Shown piece by piece: positions 8,657 through 14,357 of a stretch of 14,357 nt of DNA. A model generated the notes under the pieces. That model saw only the letters and a program-made list of their open reading frames with translations, made no database searches and had not been told where the DNA came from. The stretch comes from JAVBPT01 sp031549455. GTDB taxonomy: Bacteria; Bacillota; Clostridia; Lachnospirales; JAKSVV01. The stretch spans positions 1 through 14,357 of the forward strand of contig JAVBPT010000022.1 of assembly GCA_031549455.1 (NCBI GenBank), in the 5' to 3' direction. The first letter of the stretch is position 1. Every line of letters starts with the position of its first letter. Made by a program: the position numbers and the translations under genes.

Positions 8657-9504
8657 CCACTAATCCCCTTCATCAGTTTTTTGTTACGATTTGATTTTAA
8701 AGACAAAATAATTTCATTTCGGATGTGTTCTTTATCAACATTATATTTTAGCTCGCCATCCTTGCATAGAGAGATAGATCCCCTCTCCTCAGACACAACA
8801 ATCACAACCGCATCCGATATCTCTGTGATGCCGATTGCTGCCCGGTGTCTCGTCCCATACTTTTTACTAATGTTGGGGTTGTTTGTAAGCGGCAAATAAC
8901 AGGTAGCATAGGTGATACGATTATCACGAATCATCACAGAACCATCGTGAAGCGGTGTGTTCTTCTCAAATATATTCACCAAAATTTCGCTAGATACAAT
9001 AGAATCAAGTCGAATACCCGTTGTTTCAAACTCACCCAACTTTACATCCTGCTCGATCACGATAATTGCACCCGTCTTTTCTTCCGACAGATGCTTAATC
9101 CCTGTTACAATCTCATCAATGGTCTTTACTGCAATCTTCTCTTGCTTTTTCACCTCATCCATTCGAAACATACTTGCCAGTACATTCCCTGTTCCGATCT
9201 TCTCAAGCGCGGTACGAAGTTCAGGCTGAAAAATAACAATTACTGCGATAATACCCACCGAGATGGTCTTGCTAAAAATCCAAAGTACAGTATTCAGTTG
9301 CAAAAAGTAGGCCACAGCCGCAATGAATAAAATAATCCCAATTCCCTTAAAAAGCGTCCATGCTCTTGTATTTCGGATAATCTTAATGAGTTGATAAATC
9401 AAAAAGGCCACGATCGCCACATCGATGATATCATTTGTATGAATGCTTGGAATATTTTTTGAAATGTCTAATATTTTGTTCCAAATGTCAACAATAGAAC
9501 TCAT
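8653..9504 (-). CDS. cdaA: membrane diadenylate cyclase CdaA
   Basis: A 283-residue integral membrane enzyme that condenses two ATP into the second messenger c-di-AMP, which controls potassium, osmolyte and wall homeostasis. Three hydrophobic segments (about residues 26-42, 53-69 and 79-93) precede a cytoplasmic DAC (DisA_N) domain. Catalytic motifs are 'LHDGSVMI' (DG at 187-188) and 'GTRHRAAIG' (217-225). The family's DGA motif reads DGS, a conservative change; everything else looks active, including the 'VSEERGSISL' strand. The start at 9504 has AAGGAG with good spacing, and a sigma-A-like promoter lies just upstream. It is the first gene of a run with cdaR, glmS and pgi. The glmM gene that commonly follows cdaR is absent. 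Confidence 0.96.
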   Translation of the reverse strand: MSSIVDIWNKILDISKNIPSIHTNDIIDVAIVAFLIYQLIKIIRNTRAWTLFKGIGIILFIAAVAYFLQLNTVLWIFSKTISVGIIAVIVIFQPELRTALEKIGTGNVLASMFRMDEVKKQEKIAVKTIDEIVTGIKHLSEEKTGAIIVIEQDVKLGEFETTGIRLDSIVSSEILVNIFEKNTPLHDGSVMIRDNRITYATCYLPLTNNPNISKKYGTRHRAAIGITEISDAVVIVVSEERGSISLCKDGELKYNVDKEHIRNEIILSLKSNRNKKLMKGISG

Positions 9505-9530
9505 TTTTACTCCTTCTATATGATATTATC

Positions 9531-9558
9531 ATTATATAGATTACATTTTATTATTCAA
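9531..9558 (-). promoter_or_regulatory. sigma-A-like promoter for the cdaA operon
   Basis: Reading the minus strand, a TTGAAT -35 element (9553-9558) is followed by a 16-base spacer and a perfect TATAAT -10 element (9531-9536). It lies about 30 bases upstream of the cdaA start and downstream of the vanY-like terminator, which is where the operon promoter is expected. The -35 matches the consensus at 4 of 6 positions. Confidence 0.65.
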
Positions 9559-9566
9559 TAGTTTTA

Positions 9567-9601
9567 AAGCAAAAATAGGGAATCCAACATCATCCCCTAT
9601 T
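9567..9601 (-). terminator. rho-independent terminator of the VanY-like gene
   Basis: On the minus strand AATAGGGGAT (9592-9601) pairs with ATTCCCTATT (9574-9583) across an 8-base loop, giving a 10-bp stem with one G-U pair. A T-rich run (TTTTTGCTTT) completes the signal. It is placed 23 bases after the stop of the VanY-like gene and just before the cdaA promoter, so it separates the two transcription units. On the plus strand the wobble would be an A-C mismatch, so the minus strand is the better reading. Confidence 0.82.
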
Positions 9602-9624
9602 GATTATAAATTTGTTGTTACATC

Positions 9625-10398
9625 CTATTTTTTCTCAAAATGTTGATAATCTTTATAAGGCGAGAAGTCACCACCCCAGTTCCAACCATACTTTTTAAAT
9701 ATTTGATAGACTTCATCATCCTTGTTGATCATTCCGGAGCTCACATGTGTTCGGTCAGTATAAATTTTGCTTGCCGGCGTCATGACATTTCCGTCTGCAT
9801 AAACATACGGATTTTGAACCGGGTTAACATCGATCGCGAAACCAAGCGCATGACGAGAGAGTGTGTTGGTTCCGGCGATATTTCGATAATTAAACGCCGA
9901 GGTATTGTTCGCCTCCATTGACCTTATATCATCCGCATCATAATCGTCTACAAGCACCATTTTCTCTATCGGAAAACGAATTTCATACAATTCCGAAAAG
10001 ATGTCCAAAACCTCATTCGCAATGCTTTTATGAACAATCATTTCCCCAAAATGTTCTTTCCCATCAAAACCATAGTAGCTCATCTGTAAATATGTAAGAT
10101 CTGACAGTGCTATGTTTTCATTCACCATATAGGATTTACCCATGATCCTGTTTTTGATACTCTCATTGATATTAAACTGCATAAAAGTCCCCCCTGTCAA
10201 AACATCTCCCGCCTCATCCAGCTCTTTTTTGGGAATGATCTCTATCTCGGAAATCTTTTCTTCTTTTTTAAAGGCCAACTTAATCTGGCTAAAATCAATT
10301 TTATTGCCCGAATATATAGTATCCACCACTATAAATACAAGTAATATTGTTTCAAAAATAATAAATGTCCATATTAATTTTCTAAAGAAGCCATCCAT
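9625..10398 (-). CDS. membrane-anchored VanY-like D,D-carboxypeptidase (peptidase M15)
   Basis: A 257-residue protein with an N-terminal signal-anchor (about residues 7-29) and an extracytoplasmic zinc peptidase domain of the M15 (VanY/D-alanyl-D-alanine carboxypeptidase) family at its C-terminus. These enzymes remove the terminal D-Ala or otherwise trim peptidoglycan stem peptides. The zinc ligands are visible in 'SRHALGFAIDV' (H183, D190) and 'KDYQHFE' (H253), and 'YGWNWGGDF' precedes the last of these, as is typical. The start at 10398 is chosen over 10440 because TAGGAGGG sits just upstream of it and the promoter -10 lies inside the longer version. The gene is monocistronic with its own promoter and terminator. 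There is no van resistance gene nearby, so housekeeping wall turnover is more likely than glycopeptide resistance; an endopeptidase specificity cannot be excluded. Confidence 0.88.
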   Translation of the reverse strand: MDGFFRKLIWTFIIFETILLVFIVVDTIYSGNKIDFSQIKLAFKKEEKISEIEIIPKKELDEAGDVLTGGTFMQFNINESIKNRIMGKSYMVNENIALSDLTYLQMSYYGFDGKEHFGEMIVHKSIANEVLDIFSELYEIRFPIEKMVLVDDYDADDIRSMEANNTSAFNYRNIAGTNTLSRHALGFAIDVNPVQNPYVYADGNVMTPASKIYTDRTHVSSGMINKDDEVYQIFKKYGWNWGGDFSPYKDYQHFEKK

Positions 10399-10419
10399 GG
10401 TTTCCCTCCTAATACCTCT

Positions 10420-10448
10420 ATTATATATCAAACAGCCCAAAATGACAA
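10420..10448 (-). promoter_or_regulatory. sigma-A-like promoter for the VanY-like gene
   Basis: On the minus strand TTGTCA (10443-10448) and TATAAT (10420-10425) are separated by exactly 17 bases, a near-consensus vegetative promoter. The start codon at 10398 follows after a short leader that contains TAGGAGGG. Confidence 0.78.
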
Positions 10449-10514
10449 TACTTTACAAGAGATTGTTTTTAGTAATATATTCCAAATAAATTTTATTTAT
10501 GTATACAAGTTTTC

Positions 10515-10572
10515 ACACAAGTCCAACTGCCACATATAGTATATGGATCACATATGTATGTCTTACATATGG
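10515..10572 (+). promoter_or_regulatory. CATATG-rich promoter region upstream of the cysteine-rich gene
   Basis: Three copies of a CATAT(A/G) motif lie within about 40 bases: a perfect palindrome CATATAGTATATG (10533-10545), ACATATGT (10550-10557) and ACATATGG (10565-10572). No good sigma-A pair is evident. An AC dinucleotide at 10515-10516, 16 bases before CATATAGTA, fits the general form of a mother-cell sporulation promoter (AC, about 16-17 bases, CATAnnnTA). That reading is tentative. The region could instead hold an operator for a dimeric regulator. Confidence 0.3.
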
Positions 10573-10602
10573 GATCTAAAATTATAAAGAAAGAGGTATA
10601 AA

Positions 10603-10971
10603 ATGATGGGATTTGATTACGAAGAAAAAGGAAAGTACAATGAAAGATGCAAAGGAGACCTTTGTCCTGCTTTAGGCTGTGAAGATATGAGCGTTTGCGT
10701 TCCGGTTACCGTAAAACCATGCGCAGAAGTAGGAGAAATCAAAATTAAATGTTTAGGTCCTGCAAGCGTACTACCGAAACAAGAAGGCAACTATCCAAAA
10801 CCAGGAAACATTTGCAAATTTGTGATCTGTCAAAAAATCAGAGTAGAAGTTCCTGTTGCTGTTGGTGCAAAAGCCGAAACCGGAGATCTTGCTGTTTACT
10901 GTAGATGTGCACAAAAAGAAGAACCATGTGGAAAATCATTTGACGCAGAAATCGAAACAGAAACACTATAA
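10603..10971 (+). CDS. small cysteine-rich protein of unknown function with an internal repeat
   Basis: A 122-residue protein with 11 cysteines and no signal peptide or membrane segment. Two copies of a pattern V-x-V-P-V-x-V...A-E-x-G...C are visible: 'VCVPVTVKPCAEVGEIKIKC' in the first half and 'VEVPVAVGAKAETGDLAVYC' in the second. Both look like beta-strand modules ending in Cys. The N-terminus holds a C-x4-C-x3-C-x5-C cluster, and the C-terminus a C-x-C-x6-C cluster with an acidic tail. The start at 10603 has AGAGG with fair spacing; the ATG one codon later is an alternative. The gene stands alone between the VanY-like gene (divergent) and a shared terminator. The composition would suit a metal-binding protein or a disulfide-crosslinked surface or spore-layer protein, but I do not recognise a named family and assign no function. 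Confidence 0.82.
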   Translation: MMGFDYEEKGKYNERCKGDLCPALGCEDMSVCVPVTVKPCAEVGEIKIKCLGPASVLPKQEGNYPKPGNICKFVICQKIRVEVPVAVGAKAETGDLAVYCRCAQKEEPCGKSFDAEIETETL

Positions 10972-10979
10972 AACTTTTT

Positions 10980-11026
10980 AAAAAAGAGGGTGTCCTAAAA
11001 TAAATTTTTATGGCCCCCCTTTTTTA
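10980..11026. terminator. bidirectional terminator between convergent genes
   Basis: AAAAAAGAGGG (10980-10990) faces CCCCCTTTTTT (to about 11025) around a 24-30 base loop. On the plus strand the stem has one A-C mismatch; on the minus strand the same position is a G-U pair, so it is at least as good leftward. The A and T runs give a U-tract in both directions. It closes the cysteine-rich gene, whose stop is 9 bases upstream, and can close the leftward unknown gene ending at 11079. A second weak hairpin with an ATATC arm, followed by T-rich sequence, lies on the minus strand at about 11045-11072. Confidence 0.7.
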
Positions 11027-11078
11027 TATTTAATTTTAAGATAAAACAAAGATATTTTTTCTATATATCCCTAATTGA

Positions 11079-11759
11079 CTAGCTTAACTCGGTATCTTCT
11101 TCATCTGTTGTTCCTACACTATTATTTCCCAACTCTTCTCCCGATGCTCGAGCTAAATATTCGCTACAATCACAGAAACCATCTTCATCAAAGTCCTCTC
11201 CGATTTTTATTTTTTCACCCCAGAGCATATTCTCATCGTAACCCCATCTGTCCCCGTTATACCATACAGCCTCGTCAATTAGTTTATAATCCAATCTTAT
11301 TGCTTGATTTTTAATCATTTGAACAAACATAGCTGTCTTTTTATTTTCCGTATCTTCTATCCACACTGCAGGAACTAATATCGTTTTTTTACCTCTAAAA
11401 TCATCCAAAACACTTCCCACTTTAATCCATCCCAGTATTTCTACAAAAAAGTCTAATATTTTTATAGAACCACAATATTTAATATATTCATCAAATATTT
11501 TACCTACTTCCGGAATATAATCAGGATTATCTACATAATACTCTCCTTTTTCATTCCATCTTCTTTTTTTCTTATAAAGATAAGTTTCCATAAAATTTCT
11601 ACTAATTCTTTCATGATCGCCAGACAAATACTTGCCATTTGGCATAATATAACCATAGTTAAAATCTTTTAATGTCATATCCCTTATTCCCTCACTTTCT
11701 AAACAAAATATTATCATAACATGTGCTAAAAGTCTAGACTTTTCGGTAATATTCTGCAA
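11079..11759 (-). CDS. unknown AT-rich gene, probably 5'-interrupted, with one EF-hand-like loop
   Basis: The open frame gives 226 residues from a TTG codon with no convincing ribosome binding site. A shorter start at 11678 (ATG, 198 residues) has GAGGG/AAGGG upstream and may be the one used. I do not recognise the protein. It is rich in Lys, Asp, Tyr and Trp, lacks a signal peptide and looks cytoplasmic. A C-terminal segment 'DFDEDGFCDCSE' (189-200 of the long form) fits the 12-residue EF-hand calcium loop at positions 1, 3, 5, 6, 9 and 12, and a Ser/Thr/Asp/Glu-rich tail follows. The frame continues upstream without a start to a single TAG at 11787-11789, beyond which a 26-codon frame with a good ribosome binding site begins. 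The gene is clearly more AT-rich than its neighbours (13 G/C in bases 11461-11520 against 27 in 13141-13200), which suggests acquisition by transfer. Confidence 0.6.
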   Translation of the reverse strand: MQNITEKSRLLAHVMIIFCLESEGIRDMTLKDFNYGYIMPNGKYLSGDHERISRNFMETYLYKKKRRWNEKGEYYVDNPDYIPEVGKIFDEYIKYCGSIKILDFFVEILGWIKVGSVLDDFRGKKTILVPAVWIEDTENKKTAMFVQMIKNQAIRLDYKLIDEAVWYNGDRWGYDENMLWGEKIKIGEDFDEDGFCDCSEYLARASGEELGNNSVGTTDEEDTELS

Positions 11760-11786
11760 ACTACTTAATAATAGATAATAATCACA

Positions 11787-11867
11787 CTAACAAGGCCACT
11801 TGCTACGGAGGCCCTTTTTTTTAGTGCCGACCAATATACCATTTGTCTTCTCCGAAACCTCTTCCAT
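11787..11867 (-). pseudogene. 26-codon open frame, likely the severed 5' end of the 11079 gene
   Basis: An ATG at 11867 preceded by AAAGGAG with 5-base spacing opens a 26-residue frame (starts 'MEEVSEKTNG', ends 'RSKWPC') that stops at TAG 11787-11789. It is exactly in phase with the downstream unknown gene (108 bases, 36 codons, from this ATG to its TTG), and no other stop lies between them. The simplest reading is one original gene with a nonsense mutation near its start. TAG ends at least four other genes in this window (comEC, the GNAT, the VanY-like gene and this unknown gene), so recoding is unlikely. Alternatives are a genuine small leader peptide or chance. A longer start at 11939 lacks a ribosome binding site. 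Confidence 0.4.
11792..11822 (+). terminator. possible rightward terminator without an obvious gene
   Basis: On the plus strand AAGGCC (11792-11797) can pair with GGCCCTT around a roughly 12-base loop with one bulge, followed by eight T's (11815-11822). The shape is terminator-like, but no rightward gene ends just before it, and the stem has only about four strong pairs plus weak extensions. It may be a remnant from a rearrangement or simply coincide with the AAA-AAA-AAG codons of the leftward frame. Confidence 0.35.
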
Positions 11868-11886
11868 CTTTTCTCCTTTTTTTACA

Positions 11887-11914
11887 ATTATAAGCCGAAA
11901 TATTTGATCCACAA
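11887..11914 (-). promoter_or_regulatory. possible leftward promoter for the interrupted unknown gene
   Basis: On the minus strand a perfect TATAAT (11887-11892) lies 16 bases after TTGTGG (11909-11914). The -35 is weak, at 3 of 6 consensus bases. The position, about 20 bases ahead of the ATG at 11867 with AAAGGAG between, fits a promoter for that frame. The -35 sits in a small inverted repeat, CCAC-AA-GTGG (11909-11918). Confidence 0.4.
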
Positions 11915-11932
11915 GTGGTTTGTCATTTTTCC

Positions 11933-11960
11933 TGTTCATTTTTAAAATTTTATGTATAAT
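11933..11960 (+). promoter_or_regulatory. probable promoter of the flavodiiron gene
   Basis: A perfect TATAAT (11955-11960) lies 20 bases before the start codon, with an AAAGGAGG ribosome binding site in between. The best -35 at proper spacing is TGTTCA (11933-11938, 16-base spacer), a poor match. The promoter may therefore depend on an activator, which would suit an oxygen-responsive gene, but that is inference. The resulting leader would be only about a dozen bases. Confidence 0.45.
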
Positions 11961-11979
11961 AGAGGAAAAGGAGGATGGC

Positions 11980-14357
11980 ATGGAAAAAAGTTTAAAATTA
12001 AAAAAGGATTTATGGTGGGGTGGAGCGCTTGATCCTGATCTCAGAGTATTCGATGTAATCATGCGTACCGAATATGGAACAAGCTATAATGCTTACCTCA
12101 TAAAGGGTTCCGAGAAAAACTGTTTGGTTGAAACCGTTAAAGACAAATTTTTTGACGAATACCTTGATAAGATCAAAGAGAACATTGATTTATCCAATAT
12201 CGACTATATTGTAATCAATCATACCGAGCCTGATCATTCTGGCTCATTGGTTAAGTTGCTTTCATTGTGTCCTAATATCACCGTGGTTGCAAGCAAAGTG
12301 GCCATTGACTTTTTAAAGCAAATCGTACATCAAGCGTTCCAATATATTGAAGCGGAAATGAGTATTTCACTTGGAGATAAAACCCTTGAGTTTATCTCTG
12401 CACCTCTTCTTCACTGGCCCGACACCATGTTTACCTATGTCAAAGAAATGAAAACACTCTTTAGCTGTGATAGCTTTGGATGCCACTATAGCCATGCAAA
12501 AGTGACCAATGAAGAGGTTACAAAGGATTTGGAAGATGCCTATTCCTACTACTTTAACATGATTATGGGGCCCTTTCGAAAAGAGGTGTTATCTGCCCTT
12601 GATAAGATTCAGGATTTGGAGATCGAAACCATCTGCAATGGCCACGGACCCGTTATCACCAAAAATCCCAAAAAGTATATTGAATTATATAGAAAATATA
12701 GCACTTTGGAACAAAAGGAGCCCAATGTGGTAATTCCTTTTGTTTCGGCACACGGCTACACAAAGACCTTAGCCAGTAAGATTGCCGAGGGGATTGCTTC
12801 TTGTAACATCCCCGTGAAAACATTTGACCTAGTCTATTTCGATCCGGCCGAAGTACGCAAAGCAATGGATGGGGCAACAGGTATTCTCTTTGGCTCTCCT
12901 ACCATGATCGGTGATGCCCTTCCCCCTGTTCTTGACCTTGTAAACACACTTAATCCAATTATTAATGACGGCCTTTTTGCCGGGTGTTTTGGCTCCTACG
13001 GATGGAGCGGGGAGGCCACCCCCAATATGCAGGAACGTCTAAAACAATTGAGGTTAAACCTTCCACTAGAGCCATTCAAAGTAAGGCTAAGACCAAGCGA
13101 GGAGGATCTTAAAAAGGCCTTTTCCTATGGCGTGGACTTTGCGGATGCGATGCTTGGGAAAGCGAAAAAGAAAATGTGGGTCTGCTCTGTTTGTAAACAA
13201 AAATTTGAGGGAGAGAACCCTCCTGAGGTCTGTCCAATCTGCGGCGCACCTGCTAGCGCTTTTCATCTGGAGGAAATCGCGCTCCAAACACAGGAAATCA
13301 AAAATGCAAAGCCAACGAAAGAAAAGTTTGTCATCATCGGCGGAGGTGGCTCTGGTTTTGAAGCCATTAAAACCATTCGAGAGAGGGACAAGGATTCAAG
13401 TATCACGCTCCTCTGTAAGGAAGCGTTTCTACCTTATAACCGTCCTCAAATCAATGACTTTGTGCTAGAAGAGGTAAAACCCGAACACTTTTATATCGCC
13501 GAAGAGAAATGGTATAAAACCAACGGCGTTGAGCTGATCTTTGATGAGGCGATTCGAATTGATGAAAAGAACCGTCAAGTAGAGACCCAAAATGGAGAAA
13601 GAATCGAATATACAAAACTTTTAATCGCCACAGGATCCAATAACTTCATCCCCCTCCCCGATGCTCTTTCAATCGAGGGTGTGTTCACGATCCGAAATCT
13701 TGAAGACTCAAAGAGCGTATTTGAATACATTAGAGATAAGAAAAAAATTGCGGTGATCGGCGGCGGACTACTTGGGCTTGAGGTGGCAGACTTTCTTGTT
13801 GATAAAAGCAAGATGGTGAGTGTGGTGGAAGCTGCTAACCGGCTCCTTCCAATTCAACTCGACCTTGAAAGCTCCGAAATCTTTTACAAGAAACTAGCCA
13901 ACCTTGGCATCTCTATTCTGCTGGATCATCAGCTGACCAAGATCGAGCGAAGCAGAGAAAAGCTTATCCTAAACTTTAAGAATGGAGATGAACTTGAAGC
14001 GGATGCGGTGATCTTTTCAGTTGGTGTTCGTGCGGAGAAGAAATTGGCTGAGGATGCTGGGATCAAGACTAATCTTGGAATTGTGGTAAATGAATACTTA
14101 CAAACTTCTTCCCCGAATATTTATGCTGCTGGAGATTGCGCGGAAATAGATGGAAGGATTCTTGCCATTTGGTCCAACGCCTTAAAGACCGGAAGAACCG
14201 CCGGGCTAAACATGCTGGGCATACAAACCCAACATCAAAAAGAGGTCCCCGGAATCTTCTTATCTGCCTTCGGCGCTTATATCTTTTCAGCTGGCATGAT
14301 CACACCAAAGGAGGAGAAAAATCTGAAAGTGTTTTCTAAAAATGACGGAGAAAACAG
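11980..14357 (+). CDS. class F flavodiiron protein: FDP core + short-spaced rubredoxin + NADH:rubredoxin oxidoreductase (cut by window edge)
   Basis: The first 792 residues of a three-part cytoplasmic enzyme that reduces O2 (possibly NO) to water with electrons from NADH. Residues 1 to about 245 are the metallo-beta-lactamase-like diiron domain with all ligands: H81, E83, D85, H86 ('HTEPDH'), H145 ('LHWPD'), D164 and H222 ('GHGP'). Residues about 250-395 are a flavodoxin domain ('SAHGYTKTL', 'FGSPTMIGDALPP', 'FGSYGWSGEA'). A rubredoxin-like module has C402-x2-C405 and C418-x2-C421, with only 12 residues between the pairs. From about residue 448 comes an FAD/NADH oxidoreductase with 'IIGGGGSGFEA', 'VIGGGLLGLEVA' (from about 592) and 'IYAAGDCAE'. 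This is the class F layout known from Clostridioides difficile and relatives. The start at 11980 follows AAAGGAGG. Only the extreme C-terminus is missing. A single polypeptide carrying the whole electron chain needs no separate partners. Confidence 0.95.
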   Translation, partial: MEKSLKLKKDLWWGGALDPDLRVFDVIMRTEYGTSYNAYLIKGSEKNCLVETVKDKFFDEYLDKIKENIDLSNIDYIVINHTEPDHSGSLVKLLSLCPNITVVASKVAIDFLKQIVHQAFQYIEAEMSISLGDKTLEFISAPLLHWPDTMFTYVKEMKTLFSCDSFGCHYSHAKVTNEEVTKDLEDAYSYYFNMIMGPFRKEVLSALDKIQDLEIETICNGHGPVITKNPKKYIELYRKYSTLEQKEPNVVIPFVSAHGYTKTLASKIAEGIASCNIPVKTFDLVYFDPAEVRKAMDGATGILFGSPTMIGDALPPVLDLVNTLNPIINDGLFAGCFGSYGWSGEATPNMQERLKQLRLNLPLEPFKVRLRPSEEDLKKAFSYGVDFADAMLGKAKKKMWVCSVCKQKFEGENPPEVCPICGAPASAFHLEEIALQTQEIKNAKPTKEKFVIIGGGGSGFEAIKTIRERDKDSSITLLCKEAFLPYNRPQINDFVLEEVKPEHFYIAEEKWYKTNGVELIFDEAIRIDEKNRQVETQNGERIEYTKLLIATGSNNFIPLPDALSIEGVFTIRNLEDSKSVFEYIRDKKKIAVIGGGLLGLEVADFLVDKSKMVSVVEAANRLLPIQLDLESSEIFYKKLANLGISILLDHQLTKIERSREKLILNFKNGDELEADAVIFSVGVRAEKKLAEDAGIKTNLGIVVNEYLQTSSPNIYAAGDCAEIDGRILAIWSNALKTGRTAGLNMLGIQTQHQKEVPGIFLSAFGAYIFSAGMITPKEEKNLKVFSKNDGEN

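Noticed and set aside
9625..10398. Glycopeptide-resistance vanY
   Set aside because: No vanR, vanS, vanH, vanA or vanX gene is adjacent, and the protein is a general M15 peptidase; resistance cannot be inferred.
10399..10602. c-di-AMP (ydaO) riboswitch near the VanY-like or cysteine-rich gene
   Set aside because: The VanY-like gene's leader is only some tens of bases long and the remaining space is an AT-rich repeat region without the conserved riboswitch elements.
11787..11789. TAG read as pyrrolysine or another recoded residue
   Set aside because: TAG is the normal terminal stop of comEC, the GNAT gene, the VanY-like gene and the unknown gene itself, so it functions as a stop in this organism.
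11868..12062. Longer leftward start (12062 or 11939) for the 26-codon frame
   Set aside because: It would run antisense through the start and promoter of the flavodiiron gene, and neither start has a ribosome binding site; the ATG at 11867 does.
12656..13811. Open frames on either strand inside the flavodiiron gene
   Set aside because: The rightward flavodiiron frame is continuous with intact motifs throughout, so the others are shadows.

Overview
The window is a stretch of chromosome from a low-GC Firmicute, most likely a member of the Clostridia. The evidence is AT-rich coding with strong GGAGG-type ribosome binding sites, a clostridial-type class F flavodiiron protein, a CdaA/CdaR c-di-AMP module and a Tad-type secretion ATPase pair. 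The genus cannot be fixed from the sequence. No rRNA, tRNA, CRISPR array, insertion sequence or prophage gene is visible.

Layout: bases 1-9504 are a long leftward block on the minus strand. Read in the direction of transcription it is cdaA, cdaR, glmS, pgi and a GNAT acetyltransferase, with junctions between a 4-base overlap and 22 bases. A 158-base gap follows, then comEC, a TadZ/CpaE-like ATPase and the start of a CpaF/TadA secretion ATPase, packed 2-8 bases apart. A clear promoter and a terminator upstream of cdaA separate this block from a monocistronic membrane-anchored VanY-like peptidase at 9625-10398, which has its own promoter.

From 10400 onward the organisation loosens. A rightward 122-residue cysteine-rich protein (10603-10971) converges, across a shared hairpin terminator, on a leftward AT-rich gene of unknown function (11079-11759). 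In the same frame upstream of that gene, after one TAG codon, lies a 26-codon open frame with a good ribosome binding site, which suggests a gene broken by a nonsense mutation. Divergent from it, and running off the right edge, is a rightward gene for a fused flavodiiron, short-spaced rubredoxin and NADH:rubredoxin oxidoreductase enzyme that detoxifies oxygen.

How the genes fit together: CdaA and CdaR make and control c-di-AMP, which governs osmotic and wall homeostasis. GlmS and Pgi share fructose-6-phosphate, the entry point to amino-sugar and peptidoglycan precursors, and VanY trims wall peptides, so the middle of the window has a cell-envelope theme. The comEC-tadZ-cpaF cluster joins the DNA-uptake channel to Tad pilus genes, which is the most suggestive association here. 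The remainder is mostly ordinary core genome. The least explained parts are the cysteine-rich protein and the interrupted unknown gene.
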